NCBI GenBank assembly: GCA_015486615.1
Contig: WFRI01000087.1
Location: 1-7,679, forward strand
Origin: Candidatus Omnitrophota bacterium
GTDB taxonomy: Bacteria; Omnitrophota; Gorgyraeia; Duberdicusellales; Duberdicusellaceae
Direction of reading: 5' to 3'
DNA length: 7,679 nt
Translations under genes and position numbers: made by a program
Shown here: positions 1 to 5,650 of the stretch, one piece after another
Numbering within the stretch: position 1 is the stretch's first letter
Layout of the letters: each line of letters begins with the position of its first letter
Notes under the pieces: model-generated
The model's input: only the letters and a program-made list of their open reading frames with translations
Databases searched by the model: none
What the model was told of the DNA's origin: nothing

Positions 1-233
1 ATACTTATCTTTTCATTATTGAGAAAAATCTCATTCTCTTTAGTTATAAATACAACAATATTTTTTTCTTCCTGAGGTTTAGAAGTTTGCGCCTGAGGCA
101 GAGTAATTTTTATCCCCGGCTGCATTATGAAATTGGCTGTAAGCATAAAGAAAATAAGGAGCAAAAACACTATATCTATTAAAGGGGCAATATCTAAATG
201 CATTCTTATTCTTTTTCTGCCTTCAAATTCCAT
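1..233 (-). CDS. exbD: ExbD/TolR-family protein, 3' end outside window
   Basis: The ATG at 233 opens a frame of 77 complete codons that runs off the left edge. The start MEFEGRKRIRMHLDIAPLID is the cytoplasmic tail plus the entry of the single membrane helix (about 14-35), with the conserved Asp20 (LIDIVFLLLIFFM) that carries protons in ExbD/TolR. The periplasmic part begins with the typical IKITLPQA segment. A purine-rich AGAGAGAAAG precedes the ATG but is not a strong Shine-Dalgarno. About 130-140 residues would be normal for the family, so roughly 40% is missing. It pairs with exbB upstream; a tonB gene may follow beyond the edge. Confidence 0.93.
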   Translation of the reverse strand, partial: MEFEGRKRIRMHLDIAPLIDIVFLLLIFFMLTANFIMQPGIKITLPQAQTSKPQEEKNIVVFITKENEIFLNNEKIS

Positions 234-261
234 CTTTCTCTCTATCTTTACTTTTCTATTT

Positions 262-279
262 TAATCTGTGTAATCTGTG
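262..279. repeat. Two-copy 9-bp tandem repeat between exbB and exbD
   Basis: TAATCTGTG occurs twice head to tail at 262-270 and 271-279, directly after the exbB stop. The related TAATCCGTGATT occurs on the minus strand at 1012-1001, before exbB, differing from 271-282 at one base. Together they place similar motifs in inverted orientation on both sides of exbB. Confidence 0.7.
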
Positions 280-282
280 ATT

Positions 283-948
283 TCAAATTCCATAGTCTAT
301 ATCTTCCTTAGCCTGTATATCCTCTTCTCCTTTTGAAGTTAGCTTCCCACTCCCCAACCGCTCTAATAATTCCTCACCTGCATTTTTCATTTGATGAGAG
401 AAATTATCTACTTTACCTTCAAAGTAGTAGTAAAAGATTATTGCTGGAATTGCTACGGACAATCCTGCGGCTGTGGTAATCAACGCCTCCCAAATGCCGC
501 CTGCCAAAACAGAAGCATCAACTTTCCCTCCTAGCTGCTGTATCTTCATAAAGGCTTTAATCATTCCTGTAACTGTGCCTAAAAGGCCCAAGAGGGGTGA
601 AATTTGGGCAACAATTCCCAAACCTCTTAAATTTTTCTCTAACCTTCTCAATTCTCTTGAGCCAGCCCGGGCAATTATCTTTTCTTTTTCCTGAAATCCT
701 CTTTTATGAGTATGGATGCCTATAGCCAGAATATGAGCAACAGGGCCGGATGAGTTTTTACATAAGTTTTCCGCTTCCTCTAATTTACTCTCAAGCAAAA
801 GTTCTTTTACGCGGGTAGACAAATTGGGAATATCAGTCTTTGCCCGCCAGAAGTGATACAACCGCTCTAAGATAATGGTAATGGTGATGACTGAGCACAA
901 AAGGATAGGCCACATTAAAGGCCCGCCTTTTAAGAAAATTTTAAGCAT
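283..948 (-). CDS. exbB: ExbB/TolQ/MotA-family proton channel protein
   Basis: This is a 221-residue inner-membrane protein of the ExbB/TolQ family, which with ExbD uses the proton gradient to energise TonB. The ATG at 948 follows GGAGGAG. Three membrane segments are visible: about 11-28, about 108-130 (GIVAQISPLLGLLGTVTGMIKAF, the signature helix with the conserved LGLLGTVTGM) and about 148-175 (GGIWEALITTAAGLSVAIPAIIFYYYF, with the second signature containing the TTAAGL Thr pair). A cytoplasmic loop with charged helices separates segments one and two, and a short charged tail ends the protein. The partner exbD follows 49 bases downstream. Without tolA, tolB or pal, and with a TonB receptor in the same locus, ExbB is a better call than TolQ. 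Confidence 0.93.
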   Translation of the reverse strand: MLKIFLKGGPLMWPILLCSVITITIILERLYHFWRAKTDIPNLSTRVKELLLESKLEEAENLCKNSSGPVAHILAIGIHTHKRGFQEKEKIIARAGSRELRRLEKNLRGLGIVAQISPLLGLLGTVTGMIKAFMKIQQLGGKVDASVLAGGIWEALITTAAGLSVAIPAIIFYYYFEGKVDNFSHQMKNAGEELLERLGSGKLTSKGEEDIQAKEDIDYGI

Positions 949-1018
949 ATCTCTCCTCCTTTAGCCTGTCTCATTCCGGCTATCCGGCCAAAATATCCAC
1001 AATCACGGATTACCTAAG

Positions 1019-1030
1019 ACGGAATTCCGT
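1019..1030. other. 12-bp perfect palindrome in the exbB leader
   Basis: ACGGAATTCCGT is fully self-complementary and lies about 70 bases before the exbB start, just downstream of the candidate promoter. It could be an operator or a chance palindrome. The adjoining TTAGGTAATCC (1017-1007) resembles one half of the feo-side DtxR-like site but lacks the second half. Confidence 0.25.
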
Positions 1031-1043
1031 TCCGGGAAACCTG

Positions 1044-1063
1044 AAAAAAGTATTGCCGCAATA
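1044..1063 (-). terminator. Weak candidate intrinsic terminator upstream of exbB
   Basis: On the minus strand TATTG-CGG-CAATA forms a 5-bp stem with a 3-base loop, followed after one base by six T residues (1049-1044). The stem is short and mostly A-T, so termination would be partial at best. It overlaps a candidate promoter; at most one of the two readings is likely to matter. Confidence 0.3.
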
Positions 1064-1077
1064 TTACCTTGTGACAA
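1049..1077 (-). promoter_or_regulatory. Candidate promoter for exbB-exbD
   Basis: TTGTCA (1077-1072) and AATACT (1054-1049) are 17 bases apart on the minus strand, matching the sigma70 hexamers at 5 and 4 of 6 positions. The predicted start near 1042 would give a leader of about 95 bases before exbB. The 209-base gap before exbB, the longest gene-free stretch apart from the MITE region, makes a separate promoter plausible. Confidence 0.3.
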
Positions 1078-1142
1078 ACTTCCATTATTCAGCATTTACA
1101 ATGCTTTTCTTAACCTTTACTCTATTAGATAAACCTCACTCT

Positions 1143-1162
1143 GTTAGAAATAGATTTCTAAC
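1143..1162 (-). other. 20-base near-perfect palindrome at the end of the FmdE-like gene
   Basis: The minus strand reads GTTAGAAATCTATTTCTAAC: an 8-bp stem (9 with the inner A-T pair) around a 2- to 4-base loop. It contains the TAG stop at 1160-1158. No U-rich tract follows directly, so it is a poor intrinsic terminator. It could be an mRNA-stabilising hairpin or a protein-binding site. Confidence 0.5.
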
Positions 1163-1802
1163 GGTGTTTACTGAATGTAAAAAGATCCTCCAGCGGCAAA
1201 TTCATAAACTTGTATCTAAGCTTTTGCTCCATACGTTTAAATTGTTCTTTCTCCTGAGATGAAGGCTTGCCGTGTTTCATTTTTGCCCGCATCCTGAAAA
1301 ATCCTTTTGGGAAAACGGATTTTTTCACAGAAATGTTAAGCGCTTCTTGTGTAGATTTCCGGATAATGATAAAAACAAAATTATCCGCCCTCACATTCTT
1401 TATATCTGTCCCTTCAGGCAACTCAGTCCTAAAGTCCCCCTTTCTCTTTGTCTTTGCTCTGGTAATAAATTCAAAAGCATCCTGAGGTCCCCAGGTTGGA
1501 CATCTGCTTATTATTTTGAAATCACTGCGATAAGGCGTTTCATTACCCCACAGTTTTAAGATAGCGGCCTGAACTGCTCTATAACCAATCACTACCCCAG
1601 GACATATATCGCCATGATATTTACCTACATCTTCAATAGATATCTTTAATAATTTGCCATCGCGGCTATAAACGTGGACAGATGGAAGTTTGGGAAAAAC
1701 CGCGGCGGCTGCTCCCGCATTGAATCCTCTGTTATAAGAAGTAAATGAAATTGCGATAACTAATCCTATCAGAAATATTACTCCTTTACTTATTCTACTC
1801 AT
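1158..1802 (-). CDS. Exported/membrane-anchored FmdE-domain protein
   Basis: This is a 214-residue protein with an FmdE-type domain, named for a protein of the molybdenum formylmethanofuran dehydrogenase operon. The ATG at 1802 follows TGGAGG; a longer frame from 1841 only adds 13 codons made from the end of the mobile element. Residues 7-22 form a hydrophobic signal or anchor, so the domain should lie on the outer face of the inner membrane, unlike the usual cytoplasmic FmdE. The hallmark YHGDICPGVVIGYRA (62-76) gives His63 and Cys67; a further Cys101 lies in SRCPTWGPQDAFEF. His63, Cys67 and Cys101 are candidate metal ligands. The usual Cys-containing xVDA and Gly-rich segments are altered (TWGPQDAFEF, AKTKRKGDF). 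The C-terminal 40 residues are highly basic and helical. A role in metal capture with the receptor and ExbBD is inferred from context; no reaction can be assigned. Confidence 0.8.
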   Translation of the reverse strand: MSRISKGVIFLIGLVIAISFTSYNRGFNAGAAAAVFPKLPSVHVYSRDGKLLKISIEDVGKYHGDICPGVVIGYRAVQAAILKLWGNETPYRSDFKIISRCPTWGPQDAFEFITRAKTKRKGDFRTELPEGTDIKNVRADNFVFIIIRKSTQEALNISVKKSVFPKGFFRMRAKMKHGKPSSQEKEQFKRMEQKLRYKFMNLPLEDLFTFSKHR

Positions 1803-1823
1803 GTTTTTACCTCCATGCTCTCT

Positions 1824-1828
1824 ATAAT
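1824..1828. repeat. Target-site duplication, left copy
   Basis: ATAAT directly abuts the left end of the MITE-like element and is repeated exactly on its right side. In AT-rich DNA a 5-base match has some chance of being accidental; the exact abutment on both repeat ends supports it. Confidence 0.6.
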
Positions 1829-1936
1829 GACGCTGTTGCATAATAGTTTTTTAGTAGCCTCGTGGACAGAAAAATCCTTTAAAATCGAGAATAATTTTTT
1901 GAAAAATCGCCAAATTTGCCATTTTGCAACAGTGTC
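1829..1936. mobile_element. MITE-like element, 108 bp, with terminal inverted repeats
   Basis: The two ends are imperfect inverted repeats: GACGCTGTTGCATAATAG at 1829-1846 and, on the other strand, GACACTGTTGCAAAATGG from 1936 to 1919, matching at 15 of 18 bases. Perfect 5-base direct copies, ATAAT, flank them at 1824-1828 and 1937-1941, as expected for a target-site duplication. The interior of about 72 bases carries no transposase and is AT-rich, so the element would need a transposase supplied elsewhere. The end sequence recalls the CACTGTTGCAAA ends of IS6-type elements, but the 5-bp duplication does not fit that family's usual 8 bp, so I leave the family open. It lies 27 bases upstream of the FmdE-like ATG, and its end creates a false upstream start (ATGCAACAG) for that gene. 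Confidence 0.7.
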
Positions 1937-2055
1937 ATAATTGCTTCCATACTTTTTTCTAAACTATCGAAATATCTAAAAAGTCCACTTAACCCTGCAC
2001 ATAAATGTCCTCCCAGGAGAAGCAAGCCAATCCTTGTACTCCTGCCAACTTTCAT
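1879..2055 (-). CDS. Possible small ORF whose 3' end was replaced by a MITE
   Basis: An ATG at 2055 opens 58 codons with no recognised relative and only a weak, distant AAGG before it. The first part has a hydrophobic stretch (IGLLLLGGHLCAGLSGLF) that could be a membrane helix, then FDSLEKSMEAI, a likely amphipathic helix. From about codon 40 the reading frame runs into the mobile element and stops at 1879 inside it. Removing the element and one target copy rebuilds a shorter ending, EAIIESMEVKT, whose TGA overlaps the FmdE-like gene's ATG as ATGA. That suggests an older, translationally coupled gene. A different frame in the same DNA also looks protein-like, so the call is weak. Confidence 0.3.
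   Translation of the reverse strand: MKVGRSTRIGLLLLGGHLCAGLSGLFRYFDSLEKSMEAIMTLLQNGKFGDFSKNYSRF
1937..1941. repeat. Target-site duplication, right copy
   Basis: ATAAT directly abuts the right end of the MITE-like element, in the same orientation as the copy at 1824-1828. Confidence 0.6.
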
Positions 2056-2125
2056 TAAACAGATCGTTAACCTTATTTGATTATCTCTCCTAAAATATTC
2101 TGGTCTATATTGCTTGTTGCTTTTC

Positions 2126-2563
2126 TCATAATTTTTGCGCTAAATCTTTTCCCCATTCTCTCGCTTCATTAAGCATTGGGTCAACATCTCCATCAATCTT
2201 TAAAGAATTAACAACAATCCGGGCGCCGCAGCCTTTTAATCTTTCCTCTAAAATATCTACTGCTTTACAAAACTGAGGATACATACTGTTCCCGGGACCA
2301 AAAACAGCGGCTTTTTTGCCGTTTAAGTCTAAGCTCTTTAAGCCTTCTTCAAAATCTATAAAATCATCCTGTAATTCTCCCATTCCCCATGTGGAAGAGC
2401 CTAACACAATTCCGTCATAATCTTTTAATTCTTCAGGAGAAGTCTCAACCACATTTTTAACTGCAACATCCACTCCCAAAGTCTCCAGGCCCTCCGCTAC
2501 AGACTTAGATAAAGTTTCCGTATTCCCTGTCGTAGAACCGTAAACTAAAATTACTCTTGCCAT
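2126..2563 (-). CDS. Flavodoxin (short-chain, Desulfovibrio type)
   Basis: This 145-residue FMN protein is a soluble low-potential electron carrier that replaces ferredoxin when iron is short. The P-loop GSTTGNTE (residues 9-16) binds the FMN phosphate. The 60s loop (GSSTWGMGELQDDF) and the 90s loop (GPGNSMYPQFCKAVD) stack on the isoalloxazine ring; the Trp in the first and the Tyr in the second match the known Desulfovibrio flavodoxin pattern. The C-terminal KIDGD block is also typical. The ATG at 2563 follows AAAGGAGG with five bases between; an ATG at 2581 lies upstream of that site and would add only MRKEAK. The gene is 86 bases after the small Cys/His-rich gene. Its place beside feoB and a receptor fits an iron-limitation response, or a reductase role such as releasing iron from a chelate; the choice is inference. 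Confidence 0.95.
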   Translation of the reverse strand: MARVILVYGSTTGNTETLSKSVAEGLETLGVDVAVKNVVETSPEELKDYDGIVLGSSTWGMGELQDDFIDFEEGLKSLDLNGKKAAVFGPGNSMYPQFCKAVDILEERLKGCGARIVVNSLKIDGDVDPMLNEAREWGKDLAQKL

Positions 2564-2649
2564 TTTTGCCTCCTTTCGCATGATATGTTTTATTGATAAA
2601 TAATATTGGCCTCTCTTCTTCTACATGCTTGCTATAGACAGCATATCTT

Positions 2650-2865
2650 CTACTTTTCTTCTCCTGTATCTCTGTCCCTAACTAAATTGGCCAAATATTC
2701 ATCCATCAGCACAGATGCTCCTTCTTTAACCATAGAAGCAAAAACAAAAAAAGCATCTTCATTAAAATGAAGAGAAACTCCTTTGCAATGGATATGAATC
2801 ACTCCATGTTGACATTTGTTTATGCTTCCTATTTTGTTTCTTGCAATCTCTCTTATGCCTTCCAT
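2650..2865 (-). CDS. Small Cys/His-rich protein, unrecognised, possible metal binder
   Basis: I do not recognise this 71-residue protein. The ATG at 2865 is chosen because GGGAGG stands seven bases before it; an ATG at 2895 in the same frame would overlap the end of the DUF4198 gene and lacks a clear ribosome site. The core reads C18-x-H20-x3-H24-x-H26-C27-x5-H33, six possible metal ligands within 16 residues, alternating in a way that suits adjacent beta strands. A likely helix follows (DAFFVFASMVKEGASVL) and then an acidic tail. There is no signal peptide or membrane segment, so it should be cytoplasmic. It sits tightly between DUF4198 and the flavodoxin, which supports real expression and a link to metal handling. 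A metal chaperone, small sensor or regulator are all possible; none is shown. Confidence 0.75.
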   Translation of the reverse strand: MEGIREIARNKIGSINKCQHGVIHIHCKGVSLHFNEDAFFVFASMVKEGASVLMDEYLANLVRDRDTGEEK

Positions 2866-2881
2866 AATTACCTCCCGATTT

Positions 2882-3694
2882 TTAAGGTATCTCAAAAGTC
2901 AAGGTTGCAGTGTAACTTAATTGATTGCATTTATCTTTTAAACTTTGAGGCGCAGGCAGCATCAACTGTGTTTTTATAAGCTGCGGCCCCCAGTGAATAA
3001 TTCTTATCTTGGCTATGCCTTCAGAATTTGTCGAAGCAGCGTAAGCAAAATCATCGCCTGTAGAAAAACCCATATAGGTAGCATATACTTTGCAAAATCT
3101 TACAGGCTTTCCATTGAATAAAACTTTTAAAGGCAAAAAATCTCCAGTTTTAAGAAGATAAGGATTTTTTAAAGGGATTATCTCTAATTTATGGCCTACG
3201 GGGATTGAGAAAGAATTATCTTCTATTTTACCTACATTTATCAAACATTTAGTATATTGCTCATAATAAAGGCTCTTCAGAATAACTCCTTTTAACCCTG
3301 TTTTAGGCCCAATTTTATGATGGATTTTCCCTCTTTCAACATACATCGTATAGAAACCCGGCTTTAAAGAAGCAGTAAGTTTATATAAACCCTCCTGTTT
3401 AAAACTTATCTGAGTAGCCAAGAAACCGCCTTTCTGCGGGGATATTCTTTCTTTCCCGCCATCAGGATAAATTAAAGAAAATTCTTTTAATTTCTCAGAA
3501 GATAAAAAATCACTTGCAGGGTAATGATGCCCCCAGCCAAAGTAAACATTAGTTACAGCTCTATGTTGAGGGCGAATCGGCGGGTTATAATCAACGGCAT
3601 TTATCCATAAAGTATGGGCAAAAGCACTGGCAGAAAACAATAAACAAACACTTAAAAACAAGCCTGAAACAAAAGAACCCTTTATTTTTTTCAT
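2882..3694 (-). CDS. Exported DUF4198-type periplasmic protein, putative metal-uptake accessory
   Basis: This is a 270-residue secreted protein starting at an ATG preceded by AGAGGTG. Residues 1-26 are a classic signal peptide ending AFA, so the mature chain would begin with His27 (HTLWINAVDY). The beginning and the later beta-rich repeats (GFYTMYVERG, NPYLLKTGDFLPLKVLFNGKP, a GIAKIRI strand) are typical of the DUF4198 family, whose members are often annotated as periplasmic parts of cobalt/nickel uptake and sit next to TonB receptors. Candidate metal ligands are His27, His44, His56-His57 and His125-His126. It lies 26 bases after the receptor and 16 bases before the next gene, so co-transcription is likely. 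The role, delivering metal between receptor and inner membrane, is inferred from family and context. A Cys at position 17 is inside the hydrophobic stretch and does not make a good lipobox. Confidence 0.85.
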   Translation of the reverse strand: MKKIKGSFVSGLFLSVCLLFSASAFAHTLWINAVDYNPPIRPQHRAVTNVYFGWGHHYPASDFLSSEKLKEFSLIYPDGGKERISPQKGGFLATQISFKQEGLYKLTASLKPGFYTMYVERGKIHHKIGPKTGLKGVILKSLYYEQYTKCLINVGKIEDNSFSIPVGHKLEIIPLKNPYLLKTGDFLPLKVLFNGKPVRFCKVYATYMGFSTGDDFAYAASTNSEGIAKIRIIHWGPQLIKTQLMLPAPQSLKDKCNQLSYTATLTFEIP

Positions 3695-3720
3695 TTCACA
3701 CCTCTATTTTTAAAAAAAAT

Positions 3721-5538
3721 TTAAAATTCTACTTTCAAACCGCCCAAAAATTCAGTCCCATCTATGTCATACTCATCAGGAATATCTTTCTTACCAAAGA
3801 TATTATCTACCCGCGCAAAAATCTGAGCGTATTTCCCAATATTCTTGTTTAAAGCAAGATTAAATATGGTGTATCCCCCCAATCTTTCATACCTTGAGCT
3901 ATATCTTCTGCCTATATACTCAGTTTCAAAATTTATATCCGCATCGACAGCCGGAATTTTGTACGCCAAATCTAAAGTCAATTTGTGGTTTGCCTTATAA
4001 GTTAATTCTCTGCCTGTTGTTTCATCTTCCGTATCCAAATAGGTATAGCCTAAATTTGCAGTCAAATTTTTGAGCGGATAACTCATTAAGTTAAACTCAA
4101 CTCCCTGGGTATGGGCATCTTTTATATTCTCCCAATAAAGGCCCCAGGGATGGCTGGATTTTACTGTTCTATAGCTTATGAGATTATCAATATTATTTCT
4201 GAAGAAAGAAAGTTTAGCCAAAATTTTCTTCGAAAATTTATATTCTAAACCTGCCTGATAGCCCCAAGATTTCTCCGGCTCAAGATCCGGATTGCTATGC
4301 ACAAGATAAGGCCCCATTCTCCAGTCATCAGCATATAATTTGACCAGAGTCGGCCCTCTAAATGCTCTTCCTACAGATGCCCTTAATTTAAGATTATCCG
4401 TGGCTTTATAAAGAATGCTAAATTTGGGATTTGTTTCTGTCCCCCACTTATCATGATCATCGGTTCTTACTCCCAAGACAAACACGAAAGGAGAAAAATC
4501 TGCCTCATCCTGGACAAAAAAACTATTGGTCCTTTGGCGGGCGCTATAAGGTTTCCCTTTATCATCTATTTCTTCTTTCCAGTACTGATAACCTAAAGTT
4601 AAAGTATGCTTGTTCATAATTAGCCGGCTATAATCCAATTCAGTTTCATAAGAATTTGTATGCCAGTTTGATTTTTTATTGGCCTTCCAGTTTTTGTAAT
4701 TAAACCAGGAATTCCTTAATTTTAACTTCGATAATTCGTCAGGGGCCCATTCCCAGACAGAATTGAGGCCGATCCTTTCTTGTTTCCTGCCCCCGTTTTT
4801 CATTTTGTTCTTTGAGTAATACGGCTTTAAACTTATATTCATCTGCGGACTGAGTTCATACTTCATATTGGAATAAAAAATATCTTCCCAGTATTGGTCG
4901 TCTTTTTTATGAACTCCATTTGATTGTCTATGAGTGAAAGAGAGAAAATCTCCAAATTTTCCGGCGCTGAATCCTGTATTTAATTCCTGAATCTGCGTAT
5001 TTCTGCTCCCAAAAGAAGAGGAGAATGAAAGCGTGGGTTTTTTAGACGCAGATTTTGTAATAATATTAATTACTCCTCCCATAGCATCGCTTCCATAAAG
5101 AGCCGATGCAGGTCCTTTTACAACCTCAATTCTTTCTACCATTGCCGTTGAAATCTGCTGCAAATCAACAGCCGCAGCATGGCCCCCCAAAATCCTCTGT
5201 CCATCCAATAAAATTAAAGTATGCTTGCTGTCCAATCCAAAAATCTCAACTTTACCTTTATCACCCCATCTTCCCACATTTTTGTTTACCTTAATCCCGC
5301 TTACCAACTCTAAAGCATCCTGGACAGTTTTAACTCCCCGCATTTCCAATTCATCTTTTGTAATTACATCAGCCGAAACAGGCACATCACCAAGAGTATG
5401 TTCAGTTTTGGTAGCAGTAACTATAACCTGGCCTAGATTAAAACCTTTTTCTGCCTGGGCAAAACTCAACTCAGAAAACCCAACTACTCCTGCAATTAAA
5501 CCTACAAATACCCGCCGGACCAATCTAAAATTCTTCAT
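3721..5538 (-). CDS. TonB-dependent outer-membrane receptor
   Basis: This 605-residue protein is a 22-strand beta-barrel receptor of the small BtuB/CirA-like type that brings a scarce ligand across the outer membrane using TonB energy. The chosen ATG at 5538 has a strong Shine-Dalgarno GAAGGAGGAG (5553-5544) and begins a signal peptide, with likely cleavage after AQA (residue 29). A TonB-box-like GQVIVTATK follows (36-44), then the plug domain (about 50-165) with LLDGQR, ERIEVVKGPASALYGSDAMGG and INIITK blocks. The barrel includes RAFRGPTL and NPDLEPE and ends KVEF with the terminal Phe expected for barrel assembly. An in-frame ATG at 5637, with its own AAGGAGG, would add 33 charged residues in front of the signal peptide, which is unlikely. 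The ligand cannot be read from sequence; neighbours suggest iron, another metal chelate or a corrinoid. DUF4198 starts 26 bases downstream. Confidence 0.95.
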   Translation of the reverse strand: MKNFRLVRRVFVGLIAGVVGFSELSFAQAEKGFNLGQVIVTATKTEHTLGDVPVSADVITKDELEMRGVKTVQDALELVSGIKVNKNVGRWGDKGKVEIFGLDSKHTLILLDGQRILGGHAAAVDLQQISTAMVERIEVVKGPASALYGSDAMGGVINIITKSASKKPTLSFSSSFGSRNTQIQELNTGFSAGKFGDFLSFTHRQSNGVHKKDDQYWEDIFYSNMKYELSPQMNISLKPYYSKNKMKNGGRKQERIGLNSVWEWAPDELSKLKLRNSWFNYKNWKANKKSNWHTNSYETELDYSRLIMNKHTLTLGYQYWKEEIDDKGKPYSARQRTNSFFVQDEADFSPFVFVLGVRTDDHDKWGTETNPKFSILYKATDNLKLRASVGRAFRGPTLVKLYADDWRMGPYLVHSNPDLEPEKSWGYQAGLEYKFSKKILAKLSFFRNNIDNLISYRTVKSSHPWGLYWENIKDAHTQGVEFNLMSYPLKNLTANLGYTYLDTEDETTGRELTYKANHKLTLDLAYKIPAVDADINFETEYIGRRYSSRYERLGGYTIFNLALNKNIGKYAQIFARVDNIFGKKDIPDEYDIDGTEFLGGLKVEF

Positions 5539-5650
5539 CGTTACTCCTCCTTCGATTTGCGGATTTTTCACCCCCTGTAAGAATTTCTTCCCAGGATCCT
5601 TTTTCAAAACCGTCTCACCTGTCAGAAAATCCCTCATTCGGCACCTCCTT

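Noticed and set aside
1004..1017. Second DtxR-like box before exbB (TTAGGTAATCCGTG)
   Set aside because: The right half-site is missing, and the sequence is equally explained by the TAATCCGTGATT repeat motif.
1272..1559. Plus-strand ORFs opposite the FmdE-like gene
   Set aside because: They mirror a coding region with recognisable motifs on the minus strand and have no features of their own.
1803..1841. Longer N-terminus for the FmdE-like protein (MQQRHYREHGGKN)
   Set aside because: These codons come partly from the end of the mobile element, lack a Shine-Dalgarno and precede a normal signal sequence that starts at 1802.
2564..2649. Promoter or small RNA in the 86-base gap before the flavodoxin
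   Set aside because: I found no convincing pair of promoter hexamers, and only weak short stems such as ATGCT/AGCAT with a 10-base loop.
3640..3694. Lipoprotein signal in the DUF4198 protein (LSVC)
   Set aside because: The residue before Cys is Val, not Gly, Ala or Ser, and a standard AFA cleavage site follows downstream.
5540..5600. Leader bases resembling part of a cobalamin riboswitch (GGTGAAAAATCC)
   Set aside because: Only this short stretch fits; the remaining conserved elements, including a recognisable B12-box, are absent and the leader is too short.
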